Source: Sporocytophaga sp.
Lineage (GTDB): Bacteria; Bacteroidota; Bacteroidia; Cytophagales; Cytophagaceae
DNA: 64,000 nucleotides
Direction: 5' to 3'
NCBI GenBank assembly: GCA_024707265.1
Contig: JANQAB010000006.1
Location: forward strand, 191,001-255,000
Part shown: piece after piece, positions 1 to 9,426 of the stretch
Position numbering within the stretch: the first letter of the stretch is position 1
How the letters are laid out: each line of letters starts with the position of its first letter
The notes under the pieces: generated by a model
Databases searched by the model: none
What the model saw: only the letters and a program-made list of their open reading frames with translations
What the model was told of the DNA's origin: nothing
Position numbers and translations under genes: made by a program

Positions 1-10
1 ATAAAACGAA

Positions 11-40
11 AAAGGCGATCAAAACTGACCGCCTTTTTTT
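11..40. terminator. Stem-loop terminator beyond the RND operon
   Basis: An 11-bp stem with one mismatch (AAAGGCGATCA against TGACCGCCTTT) closes a 4-base loop and is followed by a run of T. A-rich sequence on the other side would give U residues on the minus strand, so it could work in both directions. It lies about 110 bp past the end of the RND gene. Confidence 0.7.
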
Positions 41-60
41 TATAAAATCAAATCGAAATT

Positions 61-147
61 AATCAGATTGACAGATTAACGGAATTTCATTTTGCGAAGA
101 TAATCCTGTCTATCCCTTAATCCCATGGATCCCAGTTCAGACATTTT
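61..147. repeat. Degenerate dispersed spacer repeat, copy 1
   Basis: Read on the minus strand this spacer contains GTCTGAACTGGGATC followed by GGGATTAAGGGATAGACAGG and later TTAATCTGTCAATCTGATT. This is the style of degenerate repeat (sequences like 'GGATTAACAGGATT') that I recall from spacers of Bacteroidota and related phyla. A second, weaker copy lies at 46966-47006. The assignment rests on memory of such repeats and was not tested by alignment. Confidence 0.4.
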
Positions 148-3100
148 TTAATTCTGCATTACCGGTAAATTGATCACGACCTTTTCCTCTGTTCCTGTCT
201 GCGGCTCTTCCTTTTTCTTTGGTTTGAATTTATTAATGATTGCCTCAACAATCATATAAACCGCTGGTACCACTACAAGCGTCAGTAACAACGAACTTGT
301 AAGACCGCCAATAATTACCCAAGCCATGCCGTTCTTTACTTCTGCGCCTGATGCAGTGGATAATGCGATTGGCAACATACCTACGATCATTGCAATAGTC
401 GTCATCAGGATCGGACGAAGACGTTCTTTACCTGCTTCAATCAATGCTTCTTTTACAGTATGGCCTTCTTCTTTTAATTGATTGGTGAAGTCAACAATAA
501 GAATCGCATTCTTGGTAACAAGTCCAATCAACATGATCATACCAACTATGGAGAAGATACTTAAACTTTCCATTGTCAGAGCCAATGCGAGGAATGCACC
601 AACAGTAGCCACCGGGATTGCAAACAATACCACAAACGGATAAACAACGCTTTCATAAAGAGCTACCATGATAAGATAAACAAGGACCAAGGCCAGAATC
701 AAGGCTAAACCAAGACTTCCGAAGGCATCTTTTTGTCTTTGCATATCTCCCAGGTACTCTATTGAAACCCCTTCAGGAAGATTCAGTTTACTGACTTTAG
801 CCTGTATTTCCTGTCCGACAGTTCCGACTGGTCTTCCTACAACAGATGAATTTACTTTTATTGTGGATAATCTGTCAATTCTTTCAAGCACACTTTCTCC
901 CATATTTTCTTTCACCTCAGAAAATTGATCCAGCTGGAAATTCTGACCTTTATTATTTACAAAAGAAAGTTTTTTAACATCCTCAATGTTGGATCTGTCA
1001 AACTTATCCAGGGAGATGAAGATATCATATTCATTTCCATCCACTTTAAACTTAGAAGACTCGTCTCCCCTGAAGGCATTCTGAAGTGTCATCCCTACAT
1101 CATTTGCGCTGAGGCCAAGCTGGGCCATCTTCTCTCTGTCAAGCGTTACTTCAATTTCAGGCTTAGGATCTTTAGCGCTGTACTGAACATATTGAGTTCC
1201 AGGTACACCTTTAACAGCTTTTTTAATCATTGCTGCAGCTTCTCGAATCACTTTCATATCAGTACCTTTTACCGCAACCTGTATTGGTGATTCGCCGCTG
1301 CTTCCCGTTATATTCACAGGATTCACCGTTACTTTTACACCTGGAATCTGTGCTATTTCACCTTTCAATTGAACTCCAAAATCTTCCGCAGAAATATTAC
1401 GTTCCTCTTTATCTACCATCACAACTGTCATCTCTGCTATATTGCTATTGGAACCACCTCCAGATGATGGACTGGAGCTGCTATAACCAATGGTTGTCAC
1501 AACCTTAACAACTTCGGGTTTAGCCATGATCATTCTCTCAACTTTCTGAGCCATCATGTTTGTCTGGTAAAGAGAGCTTTGTGATGCCAGCTCTAGCTTT
1601 ACACTCATCTCACCACGATCTCCTGAGCTGATAAATGTAGCTCCGATAAATCCCAATGGAAGCAATGCAAAAGAGCCTATAAGCAAAATAATTGTTCCTA
1701 ACAGCACCCAGCGTTTGCTACTCAATGTCCATCTTAAAAGTTTTCCATAATCCTCTTTTATGGAATCAAGGAAATTTTCAAATCCTATATTAATTTTTCC
1801 CCACAACGATTTAGGATTCAACACTTCCAGCTTTCCAAATCTTGAAGCAAGAAGAGGAGTGATAGTAAATGAAACCATTAAACTCATTAGTGTAGAGAAC
1901 ACTACAACAAGAGAAAACTCTCTGAGGATATTACCAATCAGGCCTGACGTCATCGCTAGAGGTACGAATACCACTACGTCAACAAGGGTAATAGCAAGAG
2001 CTGTAAATCCTATCTCACTTCTACCATCCAGAGATGCAGTTCTTTTATCCTTACCCATCTCCATGTGTCGATAGATATTCTCTAAAACCACAATACTGTC
2101 ATCCACAAGAATACCAACTACCAGAGATAACGCCATCAGCGTCATCAGGTTCAATGAGAAGCCCAGCAGGTACATTGCGATAAATGTCGGAATCATCGAC
2201 GAAGGAAGGGCTACCAGAACGAACAATGAGCTTCTCACACTGTGAAGGAACATGAGCATCACCACTGCAACGATAAACACGGCAAGATATAAATCGTGAA
2301 TAACAGCATCTGCAGAAGCCAAAGTAAACTTAGACTGGTCTACAGAAATATCGAATTTCAGTCCATTTGAAGCATACTGCTTTTCAAGTACATCGATCTT
2401 CTTCTTTACCAGATCACAAACTTCCACAGCGTTGGCATCCGTTTGCTTTAAGATTATTATACCAAGAGATGGGATACCATTAACATGGTTGATCGCAGTG
2501 ACATCCGATTGAGTGTCCACCACTTCTGCAATATCCTTCAGATATATTTTACTTCCATCAGTATTTTGTTTTACAATGAGATTTCTAAGTATATCTACAT
2601 CTCCGATCTTGGCATCAAATTTAATTGAGAACTGATCTCTTGATGTTTCAACCTTACCAGACGGGAAAGATTTATTAGCTGCATTTATAGCCTGGGAAAC
2701 CTGAGTAATAGAAAGTTTATAAGCCTGTAATTTATTCTGATCTATATTTACCTTAATTTCTCTGGGATTACCACCTACTACAGTGACCTGACCAACACCG
2801 GAAACGTTAGCGAGCTGAGGTTTGATCTTCTTATCCATGAGATCATACAACAAAGTAGGGCTTAGGTTTCCATTTACACCCAAACGCATGACAGGCATTT
2901 CGTCCGTAGAAAATTTATTTACTACAGGTCTTGTTATTTCATCAGGCAACTGAGCCAGAACTCCATCCACTTTTCTTTGAACATCCTGCTGGGTTTTGGT
3001 AACATCGACCCCTGATTTAAGCTGAATCATTACAACAGATGCCCCTTCCATTGAGGAAGAAGTTAGCCTGTCCAACCCTTCTACAGCAGAGACCGCTTCT

Positions 3101-3303
3101 TCTATTTTCTTTGTAACAGAGTTTTCTACTTCGTCGGGAGAAGCACCACGATAGGTCGTCATAATAGTGACCACATTGGCCTCAAACTTTGGCAAGAGAT
3201 TATAATTAAGCTCTTTATAGGAAATAATACCAAAGAGTATGAGAACGGTAAATATTACCGTAATCAGTAAAGGCCTTTTGACTGCAACTTCGGTTATTGA
3301 CAT
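148..3303 (-). CDS. RND efflux pump inner-membrane transporter (AcrB/HAE1 type)
   Basis: Proton-driven inner-membrane transporter that exports drugs or other amphiphiles from periplasm and membrane through a tripartite pump. The 1051 residues match the usual AcrB length. The first membrane helix is at about 11-30, followed by periplasmic porter domains, a helix cluster from about 337, and a second half with its own large periplasmic loop. The proton-relay pair Asp401-Asp402 lies in GILVDDSIVVLENI on helix 4. An extended Ser/Gly-rich stretch near residue 610 is probably a flexible loop. It is the last gene of a minus-strand operon after tetR, tolC and the adaptor gene, 22 bp behind the adaptor. 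The substrate cannot be read from sequence. The HAE1 class is favoured over heavy-metal CusA types because the metal-binding Met pattern was not noticed. Confidence 0.95.
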   Translation of the reverse strand: MSITEVAVKRPLLITVIFTVLILFGIISYKELNYNLLPKFEANVVTIMTTYRGASPDEVENSVTKKIEEAVSAVEGLDRLTSSSMEGASVVMIQLKSGVDVTKTQQDVQRKVDGVLAQLPDEITRPVVNKFSTDEMPVMRLGVNGNLSPTLLYDLMDKKIKPQLANVSGVGQVTVVGGNPREIKVNIDQNKLQAYKLSITQVSQAINAANKSFPSGKVETSRDQFSIKFDAKIGDVDILRNLIVKQNTDGSKIYLKDIAEVVDTQSDVTAINHVNGIPSLGIIILKQTDANAVEVCDLVKKKIDVLEKQYASNGLKFDISVDQSKFTLASADAVIHDLYLAVFIVAVVMLMFLHSVRSSLFVLVALPSSMIPTFIAMYLLGFSLNLMTLMALSLVVGILVDDSIVVLENIYRHMEMGKDKRTASLDGRSEIGFTALAITLVDVVVFVPLAMTSGLIGNILREFSLVVVFSTLMSLMVSFTITPLLASRFGKLEVLNPKSLWGKINIGFENFLDSIKEDYGKLLRWTLSSKRWVLLGTIILLIGSFALLPLGFIGATFISSGDRGEMSVKLELASQSSLYQTNMMAQKVERMIMAKPEVVKVVTTIGYSSSSPSSGGGSNSNIAEMTVVMVDKEERNISAEDFGVQLKGEIAQIPGVKVTVNPVNITGSSGESPIQVAVKGTDMKVIREAAAMIKKAVKGVPGTQYVQYSAKDPKPEIEVTLDREKMAQLGLSANDVGMTLQNAFRGDESSKFKVDGNEYDIFISLDKFDRSNIEDVKKLSFVNNKGQNFQLDQFSEVKENMGESVLERIDRLSTIKVNSSVVGRPVGTVGQEIQAKVSKLNLPEGVSIEYLGDMQRQKDAFGSLGLALILALVLVYLIMVALYESVVYPFVVLFAIPVATVGAFLALALTMESLSIFSIVGMIMLIGLVTKNAILIVDFTNQLKEEGHTVKEALIEAGKERLRPILMTTIAMIVGMLPIALSTASGAEVKNGMAWVIIGGLTSSLLLTLVVVPAVYMIVEAIINKFKPKKKEEPQTGTEEKVVINLPVMQN

Positions 3304-3325
3304 AATATTATTGATTTATGTAACC

Positions 3326-4384
3326 TTATTTTACAATTTGAATTTTTGACTGATCATTAAGGTTGATCTGACCATTAGTAACAACTCTCTCGCCTTCTAT
3401 AAGCCCATCAAGTACTTCTATTGTAGAACCAAACTCTCTGCCTACTTTAATATTCCTTTTCTTCACAATATCACCTTCCACAACATATACACTTGGATTT
3501 TTGATACTCTCAATAAGAGCATCTCTGGTAATTTGCAAAGATGTTTCTGAAGACTTAGAACCAAATTCAACTTTCACATAAGTACCAGCTTTCAGTCCGT
3601 TCGAAGATGAATTGTTTATTATAACCTCCACAGGATAGTTATGTGCTTCGTCGCCTGCAGGACTTATATAAGAGATTTTTCCAGTAAAGACCTGATCAGG
3701 GAACACATCCGCAGTTACTTTTACAGTTTGATTTTCCTTCAAAGTGTAAACTTCTTTTTCACTGACCATTACCTTTACTTTAAGCCTGGAAATATCAACA
3801 ATACTTGCAATAGCTCCGCCTGGATTTACAAACTCTCCCTCTTCATAGTTCTTCTTTGTTATTCTGCCGGAAACAGGAGCAGTAATATGAGCATCAGCTA
3901 TTTGTTTTTTGATCTGCTCTACTTTATTAGCAGAGGTCTGATATTTAAACTGAAGGTCAGTTACCTGCGTTTCTGTTGCTGCATTTCCCTGTAAAAGTTC
4001 ATTGTATTTTTCATAGTCCTTTTTCATTTTATTCAGATCAAGCTCAGAAGCTTCCAGAGAAAGCTGAAGAAGCCTGGTATCCAATGACGCAATAGTTTGG
4101 CCTTTTTTCACATAAGAACCAAGATCAATACTAAGTCTGGATATTTTTCCTGAAGATAAAGCCATTACATCCGCTTCCTGAAAAGCTGCTGCAGTACCAA
4201 CCTTAATCATTTCACCTGACACCGGCCCCAATGCCACAAGTGCAGTACTTACAGGAATGGCAACATTCGTGTTAATTGCAGGTTTATTTTTCGCATCCAG
4301 TTTCTTTTTGTTGGATGCAAGTTTAAATCCGATAAAAAGAACAATAACCAATACAGAAGAGATTACTATAATTTTCTTTTTCAT
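3326..4384 (-). CDS. RND pump periplasmic adaptor (HlyD/AcrA family)
   Basis: Membrane-fusion protein that links the RND transporter to the outer-membrane channel. An N-terminal hydrophobic anchor at about 4-22 lacks an obvious lipobox cysteine, so the protein is probably anchored by a helix or an uncleaved signal. Order: biotinyl/lipoyl half (LSIDLGSYVKKGQTIASLD), an alpha-helical hairpin at about 110-165, the second lipoyl half (ITAPVSGRI), a beta-barrel domain and a C-terminal membrane-proximal domain. Length 352 is normal. It is flanked by tolC (20 bp) and the RND gene (22 bp), so one transcript is expected under the upstream TetR regulator. Confidence 0.95.
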   Translation of the reverse strand: MKKKIIVISSVLVIVLFIGFKLASNKKKLDAKNKPAINTNVAIPVSTALVALGPVSGEMIKVGTAAAFQEADVMALSSGKISRLSIDLGSYVKKGQTIASLDTRLLQLSLEASELDLNKMKKDYEKYNELLQGNAATETQVTDLQFKYQTSANKVEQIKKQIADAHITAPVSGRITKKNYEEGEFVNPGGAIASIVDISRLKVKVMVSEKEVYTLKENQTVKVTADVFPDQVFTGKISYISPAGDEAHNYPVEVIINNSSSNGLKAGTYVKVEFGSKSSETSLQITRDALIESIKNPSVYVVEGDIVKKRNIKVGREFGSTIEVLDGLIEGERVVTNGQINLNDQSKIQIVK

Positions 4385-4404
4385 ATATATGATAATTAAA
4401 AATA

Positions 4405-5733
4405 TTAAAGGTTTGAAGCAAAGTTTTTAAGAGTACCGCTTGACTTTTCTATGTCCAATTGAGCAGTATAGTAGTTTAACAATGAATTTATATAATTGAC
4501 CTGAGCATCTTTATAGGAGTACTCCGCATTAAGCAAGTCTGATAAGCCCGCCACCCCTCTTTGATATTCCAATGTGGTAGTCTGAAAAACCTCTTCTGCA
4601 AGCTTCAGATTGCTTTCATTATTCTCAAGACTACTTGCAGACTTGTTTAACTGAACCTTTGCATTAGAGTATTCGACCTGATAAGATCTTTCATTTAATA
4701 ACAGATCTGTCTGAGCATTTTTCATATCAATGCGGGCTTGTTTGTATTGTGCATTTCTTTTTAGTCCATCAAAAAGAGGAACACTTAATTTTAAACCGAT
4801 AGAAGAATAATCAAACTTTCTGTTAAATGACTCCTGAAAATCATTTCCCATTGCCTGCACACCATAACGCGCATAAGCAGTTAGTTTAGGAAGCCCAGTA
4901 CCTCTTATCCTCCTTGCATCAAGATCATGAAATATGATTTGAGTCTGCTGTAGTTTAAATTCAGTTCTGTTGCGTACATCGAATTCGCTTTCTTTAGCAA
5001 CCCTTACATTTGATTTTAATATTGCTGTATCCGTAAGTATAATTTCCTGATCGAGCGGAAGTCCCATCACATTCTTAAGGCGGCTGTTGGCAAGTTCAAG
5101 ATTTTGTTCGGCCAGACTTAGTTGCGATAAAGTATTGTTCAACGTTACAAGTATTTTATTGTAATCATTTTTCTTAATGATTCCTTTATCAAGCTGAAGC
5201 TTTGCAATAGCCAGCAACTGTTCTTGTTTCTTTTTGTTTTCCAGCTGAAGATTCAGATACTGCTTAAAAACAAATACCTGATAATAACTGTAAGATACAT
5301 CATAAATAATGCTTTCTTCAGATTGCTGGTATTTCAGATCAGCCATTGCTTTGTTAGGTCTGGCAGCTTTTATTCCCAGCATTGCAGCCTGGTCAAAGAT
5401 TGTCTGATCAAGTTGTATTACTGCACCAGTATTGAATTGAGTACCCATACGCACAGTAGCACCTTCCGGCATAAGAGGATTTGCTGGAAACACCATAGCT
5501 TGCCGTTTAATGTTGTCATCCAGCGTCACTGTTCCGTTTACCTGAGGCAGATAACTAGAGAATGCTTCTTTTTCTCTTTGGTTCGCTCTGTCCTTTTCAT
5601 TAAAGGCCTTGCCCATTTTCAGATTATTCTGAAGTCCGTATTCTATTGCACTTTTTAATGTAAAAGATTCCTGAGCGAAACTCCCCGATGTGATCAAGAG
5701 TAAAAATCCGATTAAAAATCTATTCTTTTTCAT
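4405..5733 (-). CDS. TolC-family outer-membrane efflux channel
   Basis: Outer-membrane duct of the tripartite pump. A cleavable signal peptide ends near SGSFAQ (residue 20). Two long alpha-helical repeats typical of OEP proteins follow (for example LLAIAKLQLDKGIIKKND and the C-terminal copy TTTLEYQRGVAGLSDLLNAE), with a conserved Leu-Leu-Asn-Ala turn. The 442 residues match the family. Placed between the regulator gene (62 bp away) and the adaptor gene. The 62-bp gap to tetR holds no clear terminator, so co-transcription with tetR is likely. Confidence 0.94.
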   Translation of the reverse strand: MKKNRFLIGFLLLITSGSFAQESFTLKSAIEYGLQNNLKMGKAFNEKDRANQREKEAFSSYLPQVNGTVTLDDNIKRQAMVFPANPLMPEGATVRMGTQFNTGAVIQLDQTIFDQAAMLGIKAARPNKAMADLKYQQSEESIIYDVSYSYYQVFVFKQYLNLQLENKKKQEQLLAIAKLQLDKGIIKKNDYNKILVTLNNTLSQLSLAEQNLELANSRLKNVMGLPLDQEIILTDTAILKSNVRVAKESEFDVRNRTEFKLQQTQIIFHDLDARRIRGTGLPKLTAYARYGVQAMGNDFQESFNRKFDYSSIGLKLSVPLFDGLKRNAQYKQARIDMKNAQTDLLLNERSYQVEYSNAKVQLNKSASSLENNESNLKLAEEVFQTTTLEYQRGVAGLSDLLNAEYSYKDAQVNYINSLLNYYTAQLDIEKSSGTLKNFASNL

Positions 5734-5795
5734 AGCTTATTATTCATTCAGTATATTGAGGTTCTTTATTTTATTATAAAATGTTGGAGTAAAAA

Positions 5796-6416
5796 TTAAA
5801 GCCTGATAGCATTGATCACGAATTCGACTACCTCTTTTTTTCTTTTCTGCATTACCTTTAGATACTCGGCTTCAGTTTCAATACCCATAAGGTTCATAAA
5901 ATAAGGCTTTGCAATAAAGGGATAGGTATCCATACACATGATGTTCATCATCAACTGTTCACCTTTAATATTCCTTATAGTACCCTTCTTTACTTCTGCA
6001 CTAGTTTGTTTTACAAAGCCCTCGAAGACCCTCTTAAATCCACTTTTCTCAATCATATGATTCATCAGCTCGGGTCTTTTGATGATCTCATTCATGATGA
6101 AGTTCGGCAATTGAGGTGCATTGATCATGTTATCAATTTGCTTCTCGATGATCTTTTCAATTTTCTCAAAAAAAGTATAGTCCTGAGAAGTAATAATATC
6201 TTCCAGGTAGCGCATAAAATTTTGCTTCTCTTCATCCAAAATGATTTCAAAAAGCTTTTCCTTAGACCGGAAGTAATAATGTAACAATGCTTTATTGATC
6301 CCAGCCTTATCAGCAATATCCTGCATTCTGGCCCCATCAAGACCTTTCTCAAAAAAGACTTCCCTAGCAGTCTTTTTTATAATTTCCTGTGTATTAGAAT
6401 CGTTAGAATTTGACAT
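5796..6416 (-). CDS. TetR/AcrR-family transcriptional regulator of the efflux operon
   Basis: A 206-residue one-domain repressor. The N-terminal helix-turn-helix spans about 25-57, with the signature [20 protein letters not shown] and then [10 protein letters not shown]. The C-terminal half is an all-helical ligand-binding and dimer domain with no recognisable ligand signature. It is the first gene of the minus-strand operon. Just upstream of its start codon is a striking 13-bp-period operator (6420-6471), so self-regulation and control of the pump are expected. The ligand is unknown. Confidence 0.93.
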   Translation of the reverse strand: MSNSNDSNTQEIIKKTAREVFFEKGLDGARMQDIADKAGINKALLHYYFRSKEKLFEIILDEEKQNFMRYLEDIITSQDYTFFEKIEKIIEKQIDNMINAPQLPNFIMNEIIKRPELMNHMIEKSGFKRVFEGFVKQTSAEVKKGTIRNIKGEQLMMNIMCMDTYPFIAKPYFMNLMGIETEAEYLKVMQKRKKEVVEFVINAIRL

Positions 6417-6419
6417 TTT

Positions 6420-6471
6420 GGTTTAACTAAAAGATTTAACTAAAAGGTTTAACCATTTGGTTAAACCAAAA
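6420..6471. promoter_or_regulatory. Four-unit 13-bp operator array upstream of tetR
   Basis: Four contiguous 13-base units lie directly before the tetR start codon: GGTTTAACTAAAA, GATTTAACTAAAA, GGTTTAACCATTT and GGTTAAACCAAAA. The last two contain a perfect 9-bp inverted repeat (GGTTTAACC, 4-base spacer, GGTTAAACC, 6446-6467), the usual size for a TetR operator. The first two look like half-sites in direct orientation. The regulator binding here is inferred from position. Confidence 0.7.
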
Positions 6472-6642
6472 ATAAGGCAAAAGATTTTTCAGAACAACAT
6501 TTCTTCGGAATTTAATTTTCACTTGAAAAATCAATTAGAAACTTCTAAAAATCAAATAATTACTAAACCCGTGCAGCATATAAACGAGTCTTTTAATGAA
6601 AAACTAAAATCAATCTCTTACCTTTAATTTCACTATACAATT

Positions 6643-7152
6643 ATGATAGCGGTGCAAACAGACCGATTGATTTTCAAAGAATACAAACCTGAATATGCAA
6701 ACCTTGCTCACAAAGTCTTTTCAGATCCACAAACTATGTTTTTCTGGCCTACCCCATTTTCAATAAATGAAACCCAAAAGTGGATTGAAAGAAGTCTTCA
6801 ATCTTATAAAGAAAATGGATTTGGGCGTTATGCGATTTTTTTAAAAGAAACTGATGAGTTCATTGGTGATTGTGGAATATTAAAAACTGAAACAGACAAT
6901 GTTCTGGTTCATGACCTGGGTTACATTATTCATGAACCCTTCTGGAATTCAGGCTTTGGAATTGAAGCGGCAAAAGCTGTGATGGAATTTGGGTTTAAAA
7001 AATTAAACATTGAAAGCCTTTATGCCAACATGCCATTTAATCATGCTGCATCGATAAAGGTTGCAGAAAAGTTAGGGATGAAGCGGATCAAAGAATTTAA
7101 CAATAATAAAAACAGATCTATTTTAACTTATCTTTATTGTTCAGTTAAGTAG
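6643..7152 (+). CDS. GNAT N-acetyltransferase (RimJ/RimL-like)
   Basis: A 169-residue acetyl-CoA-dependent acetyltransferase. It opens with TDRLIFKEYKPEYANLAHKV, typical of the RimJ/RimL (Acetyltransf_3) group. The acetyl-CoA-binding region is around DLGYIIHEPFWNSGFGIEAAKAVMEF (about residues 91-116), and the C-terminal strand has the usual SIKVAEKLGMKRI. Substrates in this group range from ribosomal proteins to antibiotics and cannot be told from sequence. The CYTH gene follows after 15 bp, so the two are probably co-transcribed. There is no clear Shine-Dalgarno site, as is normal here. Confidence 0.88.
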   Translation: MIAVQTDRLIFKEYKPEYANLAHKVFSDPQTMFFWPTPFSINETQKWIERSLQSYKENGFGRYAIFLKETDEFIGDCGILKTETDNVLVHDLGYIIHEPFWNSGFGIEAAKAVMEFGFKKLNIESLYANMPFNHAASIKVAEKLGMKRIKEFNNNKNRSILTYLYCSVK

Positions 7153-7167
7153 TCAGTTTAAAATAAA

Positions 7168-7644
7168 ATGGGACAAGAAATCGAAAGAAAATTTTTAATA
7201 AAGAAAGAAATCTGGGAAAATAGTCCCAAGGGCAAAGCCTCATATCTTAAACAGGGATACATTTCTACCGAACCCGGAAAGACAATAAGGGTACGGATTG
7301 CTGAAGATAAAAGCTTTTTAACAATAAAAGGAAAAACGGATGGAATAGTCAGAGCTGAATTTGAATATGAAATTCCTACTGAAGATGCGAATGAACTCCT
7401 GAACCTGTTTGCTTCCAATTGCATTGAAAAAGTAAGGCATGAAATCGTTTACGATGGAAAGCTCTGGGAAGTGGATATATTCAGTGGAGACAACGAAGGC
7501 CTTATTATTGCTGAGATAGAACTGGAGTCTGTTGAAGAAAGTTTCTCCCTTCCCGCATGGATTGATAAAGAGGTAAGTGGAGATGAAAGATATTTTAATT
7601 CGAATCTTTCAAATAAGCCGTTTAAGAAGTGGGAGAAAGCTTAA
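7168..7644 (+). CDS. CYTH-domain protein (triphosphate tunnel metalloenzyme)
   Basis: A 158-residue single-domain member of the CYTH superfamily. The signature EIERKF is at residues 4-9, and alternating charged residues run along the tunnel strands (TIRVRIAED, FLTIKGK, RAEFEYEIP, EVDIFSG, IIAEIELES). Short bacterial forms of this kind usually hydrolyse inorganic triphosphate or related compounds. Adenylate cyclase activity is less likely. The lysine-glutamate pattern is intact. Its stop codon lies inside a period-7 AAAGC array (7635-7684), so the last codons are repeat-derived. Confidence 0.88.
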   Translation: MGQEIERKFLIKKEIWENSPKGKASYLKQGYISTEPGKTIRVRIAEDKSFLTIKGKTDGIVRAEFEYEIPTEDANELLNLFASNCIEKVRHEIVYDGKLWEVDIFSGDNEGLIIAEIELESVEESFSLPAWIDKEVSGDERYFNSNLSNKPFKKWEKA

Positions 7645-7684
7645 AGCGGAAAGCTAAAAGCATAAAGCTGAAGGCGGAAAGCTA
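7635..7684 (+). repeat. AAAGCNN heptamer array at the 3' end of the CYTH gene
   Basis: Seven 7-base units in a row from about 7636: AAAGCTT, AAAGCGG, AAAGCTA, AAAGCAT, AAAGCTG, AAGGCGG, AAAGCTA. The purine-rich strand is the mRNA strand of the upstream gene and includes its TAA stop. This is the clearest array in the window. Confidence 0.8.
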
Positions 7685-7800
7685 ACCCTTTCAGGCGATT
7701 GTGCTTGGTGCTTTCTACTTTCTGCTCAATTATGTTTTTTTTTAATCGAATACCTTTAAGAAGAGGGCAAAAAGCTGAATACTGAAAGTATTAATTAGTG

Positions 7801-7842
7801 ACTTAACTTTAAGCTTTCAGCTTTTTGCTTTCAGCTCAGAAG
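7801..7842 (-). repeat. AAAGCNN heptamer array at the 3' end of the amine oxidase
   Basis: On the minus strand the units AAAGCAA, AAAGCTG, AAAGCTT, AAAGTTA run across the end of the reconstructed amine oxidase gene and provide its last codons (Glu-Leu-Lys-Ala-Lys-Ser) and TGA stop. It faces the array at 7635-7684 in opposite orientation, as expected between convergent genes. Confidence 0.75.
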
Positions 7843-9119
7843 CTACTTTCAATCCGCTTCTAAAGGCAGCTTCCACCGTTCCGCCTTCGGGTCCTTCATA
7901 CAACCCTTCTCCTGCAAAATAGATAACATCTTCAACCGGCATGATTAATAGTTTGCGTGCTTGAGGCGCTTCTACAGTAGGATATGTGTACGCTCCTTTT
8001 GAATAAATATCTTCTGTCCAGTTGATAATTCTCCAGGCTTTAATTTTACTACGTATTTCTTCTTCACTTAAACCGAATAGATAAGCTAAGGCCTTTACAG
8101 CTTCTGTTAAGCTTTCTTCTTCGCTTTTGTGTTTGTAGTTTTCTGCACTCGGTCCTGCTAGCCAGCCTGTGAGAAGAGTGTTGTCAGCTGGGTATTGAGT
8201 CCACCAGGTGGGAATGGATGCGTCTGAAAAAAAAGAATCCCATTTTTTTCAAGCCTATCCCATCATTCAAAGGATCAATAGTCTGCCAGAACTTATCTTT
8301 GAATTCTATTAAAAACTTTACTACAGATCCATAACCTAATTTCTGAATAGCTTCTAACCGGTCTTTTATTTCAGGCTCAAAAAGAATTGTTTTTTTTGAT
8401 TGCAACACCCCTATCGGAATGGTGACAATTACCTTCTCAGATTCATAAAAATTACCAGCTATTGTCCGAACTCGAACCTTATTGGCATCCCATTGAATTT
8501 CCTCTACTTCTTCTGAAAAAGAAAAGCTGACTCCATTCTTATCACATTCCGTTTTAAGGTAGTTCATTAATTTCGAATACCCTCCTTCTATTCTGTATTG
8601 GGCATCAAAATCTTCATTCAGCCATTCTTCTCTGAGCGCAAAAGCACTGGCTCTTGAAACAGAAGCAGCATCATAACCTTCTACAAATGAAATAACAGAC
8701 CTGCGAAGCGCATCAAACCGGGAGTCGGAAAATTCCTTTTCCAGAAATTCGCCAATAGATATATCTTGTTCAAGGGTCTGCAACTTTTCCATAAGCAGAT
8801 CCCATTCTTCTATAAAATATTGAGAAGTCGACAATTTACCATTATGCCTGTGCCAGGATTGGCCCTCTACTTTTATCGTAGAAAGTCCCGCTTCTTTGAC
8901 AAGACTTTGGGTAATCGGAAGATCCCCATGAATAAATTCAGCCCCTGTTTCAATCGGATAAGAAAAACCCTCCGGATGAATTGAATGTGCCCTTCCCCCA
9001 ACATAGTTTTTAGATTCCAGAACTGTTACTAAAAAACCTCTAACGGATAACTCTCTGGCGCAAATGATTCCTGCAGCTCCTGCTCCAATAACAACAACCC
9101 TCGTTTTGCCTATCGTCAT
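7817..9119 (-). pseudogene. Flavin amine oxidase, frameshifted at an A8/T8 tract
   Basis: FAD-dependent amine or polyamine oxidase family protein. The first frame (8184-9119) has the dinucleotide-binding motif VVIGAGAAGIICARELSVRG at residues 9-28, then ESKNYVGGRAHS and GAEFIHG. It then runs out as FFFFRRIHSHLVDSIPS. Removing one base from the 8-base run at 8227-8234 restores the family sequence: SDASIPTWWTQYPADN, LLTGWLAGPSAE and the C-terminal FAD motif YFAGEGLYEGPEGGTVEAAF, ending at 7817. The whole protein would be about 433 residues. Both parts are well conserved, so the break is either recent, a sequencing error or a switchable tract. It lies alone, convergent with the CYTH gene. Confidence 0.85.
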
Positions 9120-9426
9120 TATACAATAAACTTATTAAACCTTTAAAATCTTAACTACAATACTATATGTTGAAAACTTTAATATAAAAAACCGAAGTTT
9201 TTAAAAGTGATTTAACCGCCTCAGCGAAATCTTTTAACTCGCATAAATATCAACTTTTTATAAACATAGATTCTTGATTTTGGTTACTATGTGCCCAATC
9301 ATTTATAACTAATTCTTGTATACCAATGCCTTGTGTATCTTTTGTGCTTGACAAGGCACTATAATATTAGGTAATTTGAATAAAACAGAGCAATAATTAT
9401 CTCATTGATCACATAAAACCACTCAA
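9120..9426. other. Divergent spacer between amine oxidase and first cellulase
   Basis: About 307 bp without a gene. It must hold promoters for both directions. A possible plus-strand promoter has TTTG at 9341 and TATAAT at 9360, about 60 bp before the cellulase start. The spacing is not ideal for the Bacteroidota consensus. No inverted repeat suggesting an operator was noticed. Confidence 0.4.

Noticed and set aside
1230..1508. Antisense frames within the RND gene
   Set aside because: They mirror the codon pattern of the RND gene and contain no protein motif.
7635..7684. Heptamer array considered as a CRISPR array
   Set aside because: Units are 7 bases with no spacers, there is no leader, and no cas genes are present.
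8227..8234. Programmed ribosomal frameshift in the amine oxidase
   Set aside because: No stimulatory Shine-Dalgarno or strong hairpin was found next to the run, and the family is not known for recoding; slippage or sequencing error is simpler.
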